NCBI RefSeq assembly: GCF_001399455.2
Contig: NZ_LLEI02000014.1
Location: 1 to 64,000, forward strand
Length of the DNA stretch: 64,000 nucleotides
Source of the DNA: Vibrio bivalvicida
GTDB taxonomy: Bacteria > Pseudomonadota > Gammaproteobacteria > Enterobacterales > Vibrionaceae
Reading direction: 5' to 3'
A program made the position numbers and the translations under genes. Below the pieces are notes generated by a model that was not told where the DNA came from, searched no databases, and saw nothing but the letters and a program-made list of their open reading frames with translations. Positions 53,387 through 62,933 of the stretch are shown here, piece by piece (positions within the stretch are counted from its first letter, which is position 1; each line of letters opens with the position of its first letter).

Positions 53387-53425
53387 AAAAAAAGCGCGAC
53401 CCATTCAATGCGTCGCGCTTTTTTT
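53387..53425. terminator. strong bidirectional terminator between cyd and tol operons
   Basis: AAAAAAAGCGCGAC (53387-53400) and GTCGCGCTTTTTTT (53412-53425) form a perfect 14-bp stem with an 11-nt loop. It ends the cydAB-cydX-ybgE transcript on the minus strand and separates it from ybgC. Confidence 0.9.
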
Positions 53426-53450
53426 AAACAAAATGAGCGGAGTTTAGCCC

Positions 53451-53753
53451 CTAGATCAAACGAAATACCGTTAGGTAGATAAGAATCGTAAGAGAACAAT
53501 ATGGGCTAAACAGCACCTGCCAGTACCAATTGCGAGGTTTAAAACCAAGACCAAACACCATGCTAGAGCAAACCGCCCAGATCAGCATTGGTGAAATAAT
53601 GGCATTGAACCCACCAATTGAAGCGGAGTACAGTTCTGGATCCCACATCACCATAGCGACATGGTAAAAACCAAGAACCAGAGATAAGGCTCGAAACAGA
53701 ACCTTATCAACAGGTGCATGTAGCTTAGCTACCTGCGCAGCGAGATCACTCAC
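53451..53753 (-). CDS. ybgE: cyd operon protein YbgE
   Basis: 100 residues, three predicted membrane segments, the YbgE family found at the end of cydAB operons; role in cytochrome bd biogenesis unclear. GTG start at 53753, overlapping the end of cydX by 8 bp. Confidence 0.88.
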   Translation of the reverse strand: MSDLAAQVAKLHAPVDKVLFRALSLVLGFYHVAMVMWDPELYSASIGGFNAIISPMLIWAVCSSMVFGLGFKPRNWYWQVLFSPYCSLTILIYLTVFRLI

Positions 53754-53853
53754 TGTCTTTATCCATCATTTCAGAGTGCTCTAACCACAGAGCGTTAATG
53801 ATACCGAATGCACAAGCGAGTAATACACCCAGAATCCATGCGAAATACCACAT
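53746..53853 (-). CDS. cydX: cytochrome bd-I subunit CydX
   Basis: 35-residue single-TM protein (MWYFAWILGVLLACAFGI.., ending MMDKDSE). It lies 12 bp after cydB and overlaps ybgE by 8 bp, the standard position of cydX. It stabilises the cytochrome bd oxidase haem site. Too short for routine open-frame calls. Confidence 0.9.
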   Translation of the reverse strand: MWYFAWILGVLLACAFGIINALWLEHSEMMDKDSE

Positions 53854-53865
53854 AATCGTTGCTCC

Positions 53866-55002
53866 TTAGTAAGCTGAAACGTCGTTGTCTTCGATGTGTT
53901 TCTTATCAAGACGACCAAACATTTTGTAGTATGTCCAAGTCGTGTAGCCAAGAATCACGGGTACCATCACTGCTGCTACTAGCGTCATCAGGCCAAGTGT
54001 CAGTTCACTTGCTGTTGAATCCCACATAGTTAAGCTGTGGCTAGGTACCAGGCTTGAAGGCATTACGAATGGGAACATCGCAAAACCTGCCGTTAGAATC
54101 ACACCTGCGTTCGCTAGGCTTGAGAACAAGAAAGCAAAACCGCCACGTTCAATGCGAGAAGCGAATACAGCCAATAGCGGCATTAGCACACCAATAACTG
54201 GTGCTGCCCACATTGCTGGGTAAGTTTCAAAGTTCTGCATCCATGCACCTGCTTGGATTGCCACTTCTTTATTCAGTGGGTTCGATGCTGCCATGGTATC
54301 GATAGTACTTGTAATCACGTAACCATCGATTGACTGAACCCAGAAACCACCTAAAACAAACAATGCCGTCGCAACTAGGCCCGCTATTTGAGCAACATTG
54401 CGCGCACGTAAGTGTAGCGCTTCTGTTGTCTTCATCTGAAGCCAAGTCGCACCTTGTAGTACGAATAACATCAGGCTAAGCACGCCACAAAGTAGCGCGA
54501 ATGGGTTTAGTAGCGCGAAGAACGAACCTTTGTACTGTGACATTAGCAGATCGTTTAGCTCAAATGGTACACCTTGAAGCAGGTTACCAAATGCGACACC
54601 GAAGATGATTGGCGGAACAGTACCACTAAAGCAAAGTGCGTAGTCCCACGCCTTACGCCATTTTGGATCTTCAATCTTAGAACGGTAATCAAGAGCTAGT
54701 GGACGTAACCAAAGTGCAGCTAGAGTCACGTACATTGCTAGATAGAATCCAGAAAACGACGTTGCGTAAACGAGAGGCCATGCAGCGAACAATGCTCCAC
54801 CCGCTGTAATTAGCCAAACTTGGTTACCATCCCAGTGTGGGGCAATAGTGTTGAGCATAATACGGCGTTCAGTGTCGCTCTTACCGATAACAGGTGAAAG
54901 TGTAGCAACACCCATGTCGAAGCCATCAGTTACGGCAAAACCAACCAGTAAAACACCAATCAGAATCCACCAAATAAGTCGTAAGATTTCGTAATCAAAC
55001 AT
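53866..55002 (-). CDS. cydB: cytochrome bd ubiquinol oxidase subunit II
   Basis: 378 residues with about nine membrane segments and the CydB N-terminus (MFDYEILRLIWWILIGVLLVGFAVTDGFDMG). Inner-membrane partner of CydA. Confidence 0.96.
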   Translation of the reverse strand: MFDYEILRLIWWILIGVLLVGFAVTDGFDMGVATLSPVIGKSDTERRIMLNTIAPHWDGNQVWLITAGGALFAAWPLVYATSFSGFYLAMYVTLAALWLRPLALDYRSKIEDPKWRKAWDYALCFSGTVPPIIFGVAFGNLLQGVPFELNDLLMSQYKGSFFALLNPFALLCGVLSLMLFVLQGATWLQMKTTEALHLRARNVAQIAGLVATALFVLGGFWVQSIDGYVITSTIDTMAASNPLNKEVAIQAGAWMQNFETYPAMWAAPVIGVLMPLLAVFASRIERGGFAFLFSSLANAGVILTAGFAMFPFVMPSSLVPSHSLTMWDSTASELTLGLMTLVAAVMVPVILGYTTWTYYKMFGRLDKKHIEDNDVSAY

Positions 55003-55015
55003 AATATTCCCTCAC

Positions 55016-56602
55016 TTATACTTCGACTGAACGACCAACTTTGTCTTCAACAGAGTCAGCGTTTTGTTCGAAGTGGTAGCGACCCGTTTTCAGGCTGCTA
55101 GGACCTTTACGTGCAAATTTAAGCATTAAGTAAACTTCAGCGATCAGGAACACTGTATACAGCGCAATGATGGCAAATAGAGAAGTCCAAAGTTCACCTA
55201 TTGTCAGAGCTGAAGCTGCTACATGTGTCGGAAGGATTTCACCTACCGCCCATGGCTGACGACCGTACTCTGCAACGAACCAACCTGCTTCAATTGCAAT
55301 CCAAGGAAGAGGAATACTGAATAGAGCCGCTTTCAGAATCCAAGGTTTCTGCTCAATTTTTTGGCGACACGTTTGCACGAATGCAGCACCGAATACGAAT
55401 AGCATAATAAAGCCACACGCTACCATGATACGGAATGACCAGAATAGAGGCCAAACAGTAGGGATAGAATCATCCGCTGCCGCTTGAATTTGCTCTTCTG
55501 TCGCATCAACGACATTTTCCGTGTAACGCTTAAGAAGCAGGCCATAACCTAGGTCGCCTTTCACTTCATCAAACGCTGCCATGTTCTCTTCTGACTTGTC
55601 ACCAGCACGTAGCTTCTCTAGAAGCTCATACGCATACATACCCGTACGAATACGATCAACGTGATCATCACGTAGATCACGCAGACCTGTAACCTGCTCA
55701 TCAAGAGAACGTGTTGCGATGATACCCATCACATATGGAATCTTGATTGCGTAGTCGGTATGCATCTCATCTTGGTTTGGTAAGCCAAACAGTGTGAATG
55801 CTGCTGGGGCTGGTTCTGTGTGCCATTCAGCTTCTACTGCGGCTAGTTTCACTTTTTGAACTTCACCAAGCTCGTAGCCTGATTCATCACCAAGAACGAT
55901 AACCGACAAGATAGCTGCCATACCGAAAGATGCCGCGATAGCAAATGAACGACGAGCGAATGCGATGTCACGACCTTTTAGTAGGTAGTATGAGCTGATG
56001 CCTAGAATGAACATTGCACCAGTCGTGTAACCAGATGCCACGGTGTGAACAAATTTAACCTGAGCAACTGGGTTTAGAACAACCTCAGCAAAGCTCACCA
56101 TTTCCATACGCATGGTTTCAAAGTTAAATTCTGCGCCAACTGGGTTTTGCATCCAGCCGTTTGCAACCAGGATCCAAAGTGCTGAGAAGTTAGAGCCTAG
56201 AGCAACTAACCAAGTAACCACAAGGTGTTGACGTTTAGAAAGACGATCCCAGCCAAAGAAGAAAAGACCAACAAAGGTAGATTCCAAGAAGAAGGCTACT
56301 AGGGCTTCGATCGCCAAAGGTGCACCGAAAATATCACCTACGTAATGCGAATAGTAAGACCAGTTAGTACCAAACTGGAACTCCATGGTAAGGCCGGTAG
56401 CCACACCAAGTGCAAAGTTAATACCGAATAGCTTACCCCAGAACTTTGTCATGTCCTTATAGATTTGCTTGTTCGTCATTACGTACATTGATTCCATGAT
56501 GGCCAGTAAGAAGGCCATACCTAGAGTCAACGGTACGAATAGGAAGTGATACATCGCTGTCAGTGCAAACTGCAGTCGCGATAGATCAACAACATCGATC
56601 AT
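55016..56602 (-). CDS. cydA: cytochrome bd ubiquinol oxidase subunit I
   Basis: 528 residues: N-terminal [26 protein letters not shown] with haem b595/d ligand His18 and a later haem b558 His/Met pair, plus the periplasmic Q-loop around [14 protein letters not shown]. High-oxygen-affinity terminal oxidase, reducing O2 with ubiquinol. Starts the cyd operon; its upstream region has FNR and ArcA boxes. Confidence 0.97.
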   Translation of the reverse strand: MIDVVDLSRLQFALTAMYHFLFVPLTLGMAFLLAIMESMYVMTNKQIYKDMTKFWGKLFGINFALGVATGLTMEFQFGTNWSYYSHYVGDIFGAPLAIEALVAFFLESTFVGLFFFGWDRLSKRQHLVVTWLVALGSNFSALWILVANGWMQNPVGAEFNFETMRMEMVSFAEVVLNPVAQVKFVHTVASGYTTGAMFILGISSYYLLKGRDIAFARRSFAIAASFGMAAILSVIVLGDESGYELGEVQKVKLAAVEAEWHTEPAPAAFTLFGLPNQDEMHTDYAIKIPYVMGIIATRSLDEQVTGLRDLRDDHVDRIRTGMYAYELLEKLRAGDKSEENMAAFDEVKGDLGYGLLLKRYTENVVDATEEQIQAAADDSIPTVWPLFWSFRIMVACGFIMLFVFGAAFVQTCRQKIEQKPWILKAALFSIPLPWIAIEAGWFVAEYGRQPWAVGEILPTHVAASALTIGELWTSLFAIIALYTVFLIAEVYLMLKFARKGPSSLKTGRYHFEQNADSVEDKVGRSVEV

Positions 56603-56721
56603 GATTACTCCTATGTGTCGGCTGAAGACACTTTTTACATTAATGCATTGTTATTAAAGGTTGAACTACTTAGATAGTGTTATCAAAGATAGTCACTCTG
56701 TTGCAAAAATGTACCGTAATG

Positions 56722-56738
56722 GTTAGTTAATTGTTAAG
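56722..56738 (-). promoter_or_regulatory. ArcA-type direct repeat upstream of cydA
   Basis: GTTAGTTAATTGTTAAG contains GTTA twice 11 bp apart (56722 and 56733), the spacing of ArcA boxes. It is about 120 bp upstream of cydA; ArcA activates cydAB in E. coli under low oxygen. Confidence 0.5.
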
Positions 56739-56814
56739 CATCAGCTAATATAGCTGCGGCTAATATTACTGCTAAAAACGGGTTGTTTCAAAAGGTTTAT
56801 AGCCAAAGTTCGCT

Positions 56815-56828
56815 TTGATTTGTATCAA
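56815..56828. promoter_or_regulatory. FNR box 1 upstream of cydA
   Basis: TTGATTTGTATCAA is a perfect match to the FNR consensus TTGAT-N4-ATCAA, about 213 bp upstream of cydA. Confidence 0.8.
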
Positions 56829-56864
56829 GTTTTGTTCGGCATTTTTGATTAAAATTCCATCACA

Positions 56865-56878
56865 TTGATCTGTATCAA
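56865..56878. promoter_or_regulatory. FNR box 2 upstream of cydA
   Basis: TTGATCTGTATCAA is a second perfect FNR consensus match, exactly 50 bp from the first, suggesting cooperative binding or repression across one promoter. Confidence 0.8.
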
Positions 56879-57004
56879 TAGTTTGAAGGTCATTTTGTTA
56901 CGAAGGGGTTATTGCCGCAAGGGTGCTAAGTATTTATGCAAAACAAGCAGTTAACAAGTCACTCAATTGTGCTACCTATTAAGTAGTAAGTAAATTACAT
57001 TAGC

Positions 57005-57018
57005 GTGATATAGATCAC
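57005..57018. promoter_or_regulatory. CRP/FNR-type palindrome
   Basis: GTGATATAGATCAC is symmetric and fits TGAT-N4-ATCA (FNR-like) or a CRP half-sites core. It lies between the ruvB terminator and the two FNR boxes and belongs to the cydA regulatory region. Confidence 0.4.
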
Positions 57019-57023
57019 CAAAT

Positions 57024-57050
57024 TAAAAAGCCAGCTTCTGAGAGCTGGCT
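57024..57050 (-). terminator. terminator after ruvB
   Basis: Stem AGCCAGCT/AGCTGGCT (57029-57036, 57043-57050) with T run on the minus strand, 9 bp after the ruvB stop. Confidence 0.8.
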
Positions 57051-57059
57051 ACTGAAAAC

Positions 57060-58064
57060 TTATTTTTCAATTCCGAAATGAAGATAGGCGCGATCCGTGG
57101 CAATTCTTCCTCGTGGCGTTCGTTGGAGGTAGCCTTGCTGAATGAGGTAAGGCTCTAGGACATCTTCTATGGTGTCTTTTTCCTCACCTATCGCTGCCGC
57201 CATGTTATCTAACCCTACAGGGCCGCCAGCAAACTTCTCCATTATTGCCAGAAGCAGCTTTCTATCCATATAGTCGAAGCCTTGCGCGTCCACGTCGAGC
57301 ATATTCAGTGCTTTGTCGGCAACATCGGCACAAATATGGCCATTACCTTTCACTTCCGCGTAGTCACGAACGCGACGTAGTAATCGGTTGGCTATTCGTG
57401 GTGTACCGCGGGCGCGTCTTGCCACTTCTAGTGCCCCTTCAGATTCCATCGACAAACCTAGACAGTCGGCACTGCGCTGAACAATGTTTTGCAGATCCGG
57501 GATCTTGTAATACTCCAAACGTTGAGTTATACCAAAGCGATCACGCAATGGTGAGGTCAATGAGCCTGCACGCGTCGTTGCGCCAATCAGAGTAAATGGA
57601 GGCAAGTCAATTTTTATAGAGCGAGCAGCCGGACCTTCGCCGATCATAATATCAAGCTGGTAGTCTTCCATTGCGGGATAAAGCACCTCTTCTACCATAG
57701 GGCTAAGACGGTGGATCTCATCAATGAATAGCACATCGTTTTCTTCTAAGTTGGTTAAAAGCGCGGCTAAATCCCCTGCTTTTTCCAATACAGGTCCAGA
57801 TGTGGTACGGATATTCACTTCCATTTCATTGGCGACAATGTTCGCTAAGGTGGTTTTCCCCAATCCTGGTGGACCAAATATCAACAGATGATCGAGCGCT
57901 TCATTACGTAGCTGTGCTGCCTTAATGAAGATCTCCATCTGACTACGAACATGATCTTGACCTTTATAGTCTTCAAGCTTTTTAGGACGTATCGCACGAT
58001 CGATCACATCCTCTTCTTTATATACCGTGTTATCTGGTGCTATTAAGCGATCCGCTTCTATCAT
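57060..58064 (-). CDS. ruvB: Holliday junction helicase subunit RuvB
   Basis: 334-residue AAA+ motor that drives Holliday-junction branch migration with RuvA. Walker [10 protein letters not shown], Walker B FIDEIHRL and the winged-helix C-terminus ([16 protein letters not shown]) are intact. It lies 15 bp after ruvA. Confidence 0.96.
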   Translation of the reverse strand: MIEADRLIAPDNTVYKEEDVIDRAIRPKKLEDYKGQDHVRSQMEIFIKAAQLRNEALDHLLIFGPPGLGKTTLANIVANEMEVNIRTTSGPVLEKAGDLAALLTNLEENDVLFIDEIHRLSPMVEEVLYPAMEDYQLDIMIGEGPAARSIKIDLPPFTLIGATTRAGSLTSPLRDRFGITQRLEYYKIPDLQNIVQRSADCLGLSMESEGALEVARRARGTPRIANRLLRRVRDYAEVKGNGHICADVADKALNMLDVDAQGFDYMDRKLLLAIMEKFAGGPVGLDNMAAAIGEEKDTIEDVLEPYLIQQGYLQRTPRGRIATDRAYLHFGIEK

Positions 58065-58079
58065 TATTCAAGCCTTTCT

Positions 58080-58697
58080 CTATACCATCGATTTCAGCGC
58101 TTCACGGATAAGCTGCTCACTACTCATGTCTTCCATTTTAACCTGAGAAACCACTTTAGACGCCTGAGTCGGCTTGTAACCAAGTGCAAGCAGTGCACTG
58201 ATCGCTTCTTCTTCGGCATTAGACTGAGCAGGTTGCGGAGCAGAGTCTACTGGTGCTGCATCGGTAAATGGAGTAAACAAGTCACCGGCGCTCCAACCTT
58301 TTAAGCGATCTTTCATTTCGACCACTAAGCGTTCTGCTGTTTTCTTACCTACGCCAGGCAACTTAACTAATGTTGAGACATCTTCACGTTCAACACTGGC
58401 AACAAATTGACTTGCTGTCATCCCTGAAAGAATAGCTAAGCCAAGTTTAGGACCAACACCATTGGCTTTAATCACTTCTCGGAACAACGCACGCTCTTTC
58501 ACCGTGTTGAAACCATACAGTAGCTGCGCATCTTCGCGTACAACAAAATGAGTATAGATGATGGCTTCTTCGCCGATATTCGGTAGCTCATAGAAGCAGC
58601 TCATCGGCATTTGAACTTCATAGCCAATGCCATTGACTTCAATCAGTAATTCAGGGGGTTGTTTCTCAATAAGAATGCCGCGCAGACGTCCAATCAC
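58080..58697 (-). CDS. ruvA: Holliday junction DNA-binding protein RuvA
   Basis: 205 residues: N-terminal OB fold ([15 protein letters not shown]), helix-hairpin-helix domain ([14 protein letters not shown]) and C-terminal UBA-like domain III that contacts RuvB. In most gammaproteobacteria ruvC is directly or nearly adjacent upstream; here a chemoreceptor gene intervenes. Confidence 0.96.
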   Translation of the reverse strand: MIGRLRGILIEKQPPELLIEVNGIGYEVQMPMSCFYELPNIGEEAIIYTHFVVREDAQLLYGFNTVKERALFREVIKANGVGPKLGLAILSGMTASQFVASVEREDVSTLVKLPGVGKKTAERLVVEMKDRLKGWSAGDLFTPFTDAAPVDSAPQPAQSNAEEEAISALLALGYKPTQASKVVSQVKMEDMSSEQLIREALKSMV

Positions 58698-58737
58698 GGT
58701 GATGACTCTTTAGAAATGGATTTGCGACAGGATAATA

Positions 58738-58763
58738 AAGAACTGGATAGACATCCAGTTCTT
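58738..58763 (-). terminator. terminator after the chemoreceptor
   Basis: Perfect 11-bp stem AAGAACTGGAT/ATCCAGTTCTT with an AGAC loop and a TTTATT tail on the minus strand. It separates the chemoreceptor transcript from ruvA, so ruvAB must have a separate promoter in the 78-bp gap or rely on read-through. Confidence 0.8.
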
Positions 58764-58775
58764 TATTGAATGAGA

Positions 58776-60233
58776 TTAGATTTTTGAGACCACTTGATCG
58801 AGTTGAGAAGTTAGGGTTCGGACTGCATCGACCTGCGCGGTCAAATGAGCGCCATTTTGCGCCACATGTTCTGAGATGGTTTTGGTTTCAACCACACCGT
58901 TGGCGACTTCGCTACTGGCTTGATCAAGCTCTTTCAATGCTAGCATCTGATTTGACATGATATTCGCTAATCCATTCACGTCTTGCGAAATTGCCGAGAC
59001 CTCAGCAATCATAGATCTCATTTTCCCCGCACTCGAATTGACCACATCTTGACCATGCTTGACTTCCTTTTCGCTTCTATCAAGCAGGTTTCTTATCTCA
59101 ACGGCGGAATGGCTACTTTTAGCTGATAAGTCACGTACTTGCTCAGCAACCACCGCAAAACCACGGCCTTGCTCCCCTGCCCGTGCGGCTTCAATCGCCG
59201 CATTAAGTGCTAGCAGATTAGTTTGCTCGGCAACTGAGGTGATCAGATCAGCGACCTTCATGATCTCTTGATGGCTACCAATAATCTGGCTTATTGCAGA
59301 GGTAGAGTCTTCAAGCAGTTGTGAGCTTGTTTCTGCTTGTTGGTGAACGGCATCACTCCGTTCTCTTAACTCATCAACAAATCGCGTCGAGCCTTCGATT
59401 CCTTCTGCCAACTGATGAACCTGCTGACTCATCTGCTCGGCTGCACTAGCTTGGGATTCACAGTTAATGTTCAAATTAGAGACCTGATCGTCTAAGGTAA
59501 GCGACTGTGACTCAAGGGTTTGAGATACATCTTTTAGTTGCAATGAGTTTTGGTTTGCTTGCGCCAATACATGAGATAGGCTTTGCTCACCAAGCGTCGC
59601 TTTTTCAGCAATGACTTCACTATCACTTTTAGCTTGCTCCGCAATTTCGATCGCTCTATCTCTCTGCTTGGCGGTAAAGGCCTGAGCAATACAGATCACA
59701 GCAAGAGGCAGCACAGTACCCGACCAGATCTCGACGCGCCGCGCAGATTCAGATAGCTCTAACACTGGAAATTCGCTTCCTGAGACATGCATGTAGGTCA
59801 TGAACGCAGCACACACTATAACGGTAACACTCCAACTGATTGCCATCCCTCTCGTACCAGACAAAAAGAACGCAACCACTAGTAGTGGTACCCAATACGT
59901 TTGGGTTGATTCAACCACGCCACCACTTTGGTAAATAATATTTAGTGCATGAACTGACATGCCAATAAAACCAAGATTAAGCGCAAAGGTAGGATTTTTA
60001 ATCGCTTTTAAGCAAGCCACTGCCGCCAGTTCGAAGCCAATCAAAAGTACCGATGTCATGATTAAGCTGTCATGACCGTGTTTAGACCATTTGATCAGGC
60101 TATAAATACCGACAAGAAACGCAATGAAAGTAAAGAGGGAAAGGGTATCCGCCTGGCGCTGTTGATTTTTTGTCCATTGAGATTGTGCTGGCATGCAAAG
60201 TCGTCGCCATAAGTTGACAGGGTTCATTTTCAA
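58776..60233 (-). CDS. methyl-accepting chemotaxis protein with multi-TM sensor
   Basis: 485 residues. The N-terminus (about 30-185) has roughly six closely spaced membrane helices and no periplasmic domain, so the sensor is membrane-embedded. No HAMP pattern is evident. The cytoplasmic signalling domain carries the hairpin tip [34 protein letters not shown]. It is inserted between ruvC and ruvA on the same strand, with its own terminator. Signal is unknown; energy or membrane state is possible. Confidence 0.9.
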   Translation of the reverse strand: MKMNPVNLWRRLCMPAQSQWTKNQQRQADTLSLFTFIAFLVGIYSLIKWSKHGHDSLIMTSVLLIGFELAAVACLKAIKNPTFALNLGFIGMSVHALNIIYQSGGVVESTQTYWVPLLVVAFFLSGTRGMAISWSVTVIVCAAFMTYMHVSGSEFPVLELSESARRVEIWSGTVLPLAVICIAQAFTAKQRDRAIEIAEQAKSDSEVIAEKATLGEQSLSHVLAQANQNSLQLKDVSQTLESQSLTLDDQVSNLNINCESQASAAEQMSQQVHQLAEGIEGSTRFVDELRERSDAVHQQAETSSQLLEDSTSAISQIIGSHQEIMKVADLITSVAEQTNLLALNAAIEAARAGEQGRGFAVVAEQVRDLSAKSSHSAVEIRNLLDRSEKEVKHGQDVVNSSAGKMRSMIAEVSAISQDVNGLANIMSNQMLALKELDQASSEVANGVVETKTISEHVAQNGAHLTAQVDAVRTLTSQLDQVVSKI

Positions 60234-60365
60234 TCTTCCTTGATTGATATCTTGTTAGACCTCTGACCACTATATTAATGCAACATTTTTATAACAAACC
60301 TCATATTCAGATCTGTTTTATATGTCTCAGTTTTGAATCAATAGGAAGCAAATAATGTGGAATGG

Positions 60366-60887
60366 CTAACGGTAACGCCCCCGTCTTGCACTGGTCGCTT
60401 TGCCAGCAAGTGCAACCAGTGTTTTGTTAGTGTTGGCATGACAAATAGCCACCCCTAGAGCGTCAGCAGCATCAGCCTGAGGTTTCGAAGGTAACTTAAG
60501 CATATGTTGAACCATATGCTGTACTTGTTCTTTGTCAGCCGCTCCCGTTCCTACGACCGCTTGCTTGATCAAACGAGCGGCGTACTCGTAGACAGGTAGT
60601 TCAGCATTTACCGCGGCAACAATAGCGCTACCGCGTGCTTGACCAAGTTTAAGCGCCGAGTCTGCATTGCGAGCCATAAACACCTGCTCGATAGCAAATA
60701 CATCGGGTTGAAACTGAGTGATGATCTCAGAAACGCCCGCGTAAATTTGCTTAAGACGCCCGGGTAGCTCTTTTTCAGAGGTACGAATACAGCCGCTACC
60801 AAGATATTGCAGATGACGACCCGTTTGACGAATCACTCCATAACCAGTGATACGCGAACCTGGGTCAATACCTAGTATGATTGACAT
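60366..60887 (-). CDS. ruvC: Holliday junction resolvase RuvC
   Basis: 173 residues; catalytic acidic residues Asp7 (ILGIDPGSR), Glu67/68 region (FAIEQVF), Asp138 and Asp141 ([10 protein letters not shown]). Resolves junctions moved by RuvAB. Here 1.6 kb from ruvA because of the chemoreceptor gene. Confidence 0.95.
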   Translation of the reverse strand: MSIILGIDPGSRITGYGVIRQTGRHLQYLGSGCIRTSEKELPGRLKQIYAGVSEIITQFQPDVFAIEQVFMARNADSALKLGQARGSAIVAAVNAELPVYEYAARLIKQAVVGTGAADKEQVQHMVQHMLKLPSKPQADAADALGVAICHANTNKTLVALAGKATSARRGRYR

Positions 60888-60940
60888 TGTTTTCTTTGTT
60901 ATCGCTAAATCTAGCCCGACATCTTAATCTAGCCAAAGCG

Positions 60941-62680
60941 CTATAGCGAGGTAATTATCGCTCTGCTCGACAACCCAGATTCTAAACCGACCTCGAGGAC
61001 TTGCGTTGGCTCATTGACGAGCTTCTCACCTGTCCAATAATCATACCAGTTGACGGGGAAATTGGCGGTTAGTGTCACCTCGCGAGCTGTGTTGTGATAA
61101 TTAAACAGGCAATGAAGATCATTACGCTCAGTCAGTTGCAAAAATGCATGATGAAGATTGAGGGCGGTAAATCTCGCCGCATCTTGATTATGTCTGTGCC
61201 GAATCGTCAACTTCGCCAATGTCCGCTTGGCAAACGGTGTTAGATCAGTAAGTGGATCACCAGAAAGCAACAGACCACCGCTCGCCAACAAGGCATCTCG
61301 GTGAAATTCGTAGTACTTTCTCTCTGTGGCTTGATTAGCCAAAGAGACAAAGGTTGCGCAATCAGGATCAATCTGCCACAGTTTTCGGTGCTGCCAACTG
61401 CGGTAAAATGTCTCTTTGGCAATTTGCTCGAAACGCGTCGCACAACGCTCTACATCGTCAGAGACTCGCATGGCATCCACCAGCCCTAGTGAAGGCCACA
61501 TTGGTGCATTACAGCCAAGGACCAACGCGTCGCCAGCGCCCTCTATAATGGCCTGCATACCTAATCGATAGGCTTCAACGCCTGTTACACCGGACTGACT
61601 ACGAACACCTTTTAACGTACCCCAGTAATTGGCGTCGAGTTTAAACATCTCAACGCCCCACTCTTCACGCATAGTACGCACAACGCGAGTTAGATGTTCT
61701 TGCACTTCAAGATTGGTCGTATCTAAGATGTACCAAGGTGTACAACGCCAACCTGCGTAAGTGACATCTTCTGCTTTCAGCAAGCGGCCATCACTGTGGC
61801 GAACAAACCAATCCGGGTGCTGTCGAAACACCTCAGATTCAGGTTGAACAATAAAAGGAGCCAGCCAAATCGCCGGTTTCTTACCATTTGCCCGAATCTC
61901 TCTTAACACAGACTTGATCCCTGAAGGGAATTTTTCAGACGGCGTTAGCCAATCACCCATAAAGGCTTGGTATCCATCATCTAAAAGTACATAGTCAAAT
62001 GATTTGAGATGCTCACGCATTTGCTCTACGTTGGCATGGATGTTTTGCTCTGTTACCTCAGCATAATAGGCATACCAAGAGCACCAACCTAATGGTGAGT
62101 CTTGTTTCACCCCAGCTCTAATTGGATGGTGGCTCTGAATCAATTGGCTGTATTGCTCATACAACTCAGACAACGAATCTCCTCTCAGAGCTACAACTGA
62201 CTCTAAGCAAGTCGTTGACCAATCTTGGGGGGCAGTCTGTTCACCATCAATATAAGCATTGATTTTCAATTGCCCTTCTCGATGACTGATGGTGAAGTAA
62301 CCTGCAAACCGGTGACACGAAGTAAAGCCAAACAAGGCGTAGCCTAACGAGTCTTCGACCACCAAGTAGTTATAGTAACGTTTAGGCTCTTGAGACGAAT
62401 AGATACGATAGCTCGAACTATTATCTGGGCAACGCCCAATATCCACTGGGTCATCAAAAGTACCTGTCGTCTGAGCCAACATTTGAAAGCCATCACCTAG
62501 CAGTGTTGCGCGACGTTCAAAATCAAAGTCAGTGTCAAAGAGTAGATACTGCTCGGAGATAGGTTCGTTGGATAAACCACGATAATTAAAGGAGACTTGA
62601 TTGCCGTTTAGCTCGGCAGAAAGATCACTGTTGGGGATCCGAATGATACGCTCATTGGCTAAGTGCAGGACTTGCGACAT
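60941..62680 (-). CDS. GH36 alpha-galactosidase
   Basis: 579-residue cytoplasmic glycoside hydrolase of family 36/clan D: GWCSWYAYY (197-206), DDGYQAF (234-240), catalytic nucleophile Asp349 in FKLDANYWG, and acid/base Asp in MRVSDDVER (about 408). It would cleave terminal alpha-1,6-galactose from melibiose- or raffinose-type oligosaccharides. No signal peptide. No transporter or regulator for alpha-galactosides is next to it, but a porin gene precedes it at 62.9 kb. Confidence 0.85.
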   Translation of the reverse strand: MSQVLHLANERIIRIPNSDLSAELNGNQVSFNYRGLSNEPISEQYLLFDTDFDFERRATLLGDGFQMLAQTTGTFDDPVDIGRCPDNSSSYRIYSSQEPKRYYNYLVVEDSLGYALFGFTSCHRFAGYFTISHREGQLKINAYIDGEQTAPQDWSTTCLESVVALRGDSLSELYEQYSQLIQSHHPIRAGVKQDSPLGWCSWYAYYAEVTEQNIHANVEQMREHLKSFDYVLLDDGYQAFMGDWLTPSEKFPSGIKSVLREIRANGKKPAIWLAPFIVQPESEVFRQHPDWFVRHSDGRLLKAEDVTYAGWRCTPWYILDTTNLEVQEHLTRVVRTMREEWGVEMFKLDANYWGTLKGVRSQSGVTGVEAYRLGMQAIIEGAGDALVLGCNAPMWPSLGLVDAMRVSDDVERCATRFEQIAKETFYRSWQHRKLWQIDPDCATFVSLANQATERKYYEFHRDALLASGGLLLSGDPLTDLTPFAKRTLAKLTIRHRHNQDAARFTALNLHHAFLQLTERNDLHCLFNYHNTAREVTLTANFPVNWYDYWTGEKLVNEPTQVLEVGLESGLSSRAIITSL

Positions 62681-62831
62681 ATAACGCTCAGCTTTGTAGT
62701 TATTTTTCTCAATTAGAGCACTGGCGCACGTCGTTGTCTATTTGCCCAACAACACATAGCTATACGACGATCACGTTTCTGCCATCCTGATAGATCAGAA
62801 GATTGAATCTGTCTCATTGACAGACGAAAAA

Positions 62832-62851
62832 ACCCTCCAACTCCGGAGGGT
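62832..62851 (-). terminator. hairpin terminator, distal, after the porin
   Basis: Stem ACCCTCC/GGAGGGT (62832-62838, 62845-62851) with six T on the minus strand. Second of two tandem hairpins downstream of the porin. Confidence 0.65.
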
Positions 62852-62885
62852 GAAAGGCAGTGGATTATGCATCAAGCATCCTGCT

Positions 62886-62910
62886 TTAAAAAGCCCACTG
62901 ACGTGGGCTA
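62886..62910 (-). terminator. terminator after the porin
   Basis: Stem AGCCCAC/GTGGGCT (62892-62898, 62903-62909) with a TGAC loop and T run on the minus strand, 25 bp after the porin stop. Confidence 0.8.
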
Positions 62911-62933
62911 AAAACGTAGAGACGAACTTTAGT

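Larger units (their letters stand above)
56603..57019. other. cydA upstream regulatory region
   Basis: About 420 bp without a gene, far longer than a simple promoter. It carries an ArcA-type site, two perfect FNR boxes and a third CRP/FNR-type palindrome, all listed separately. No second gene or sRNA is evident. Confidence 0.6.
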
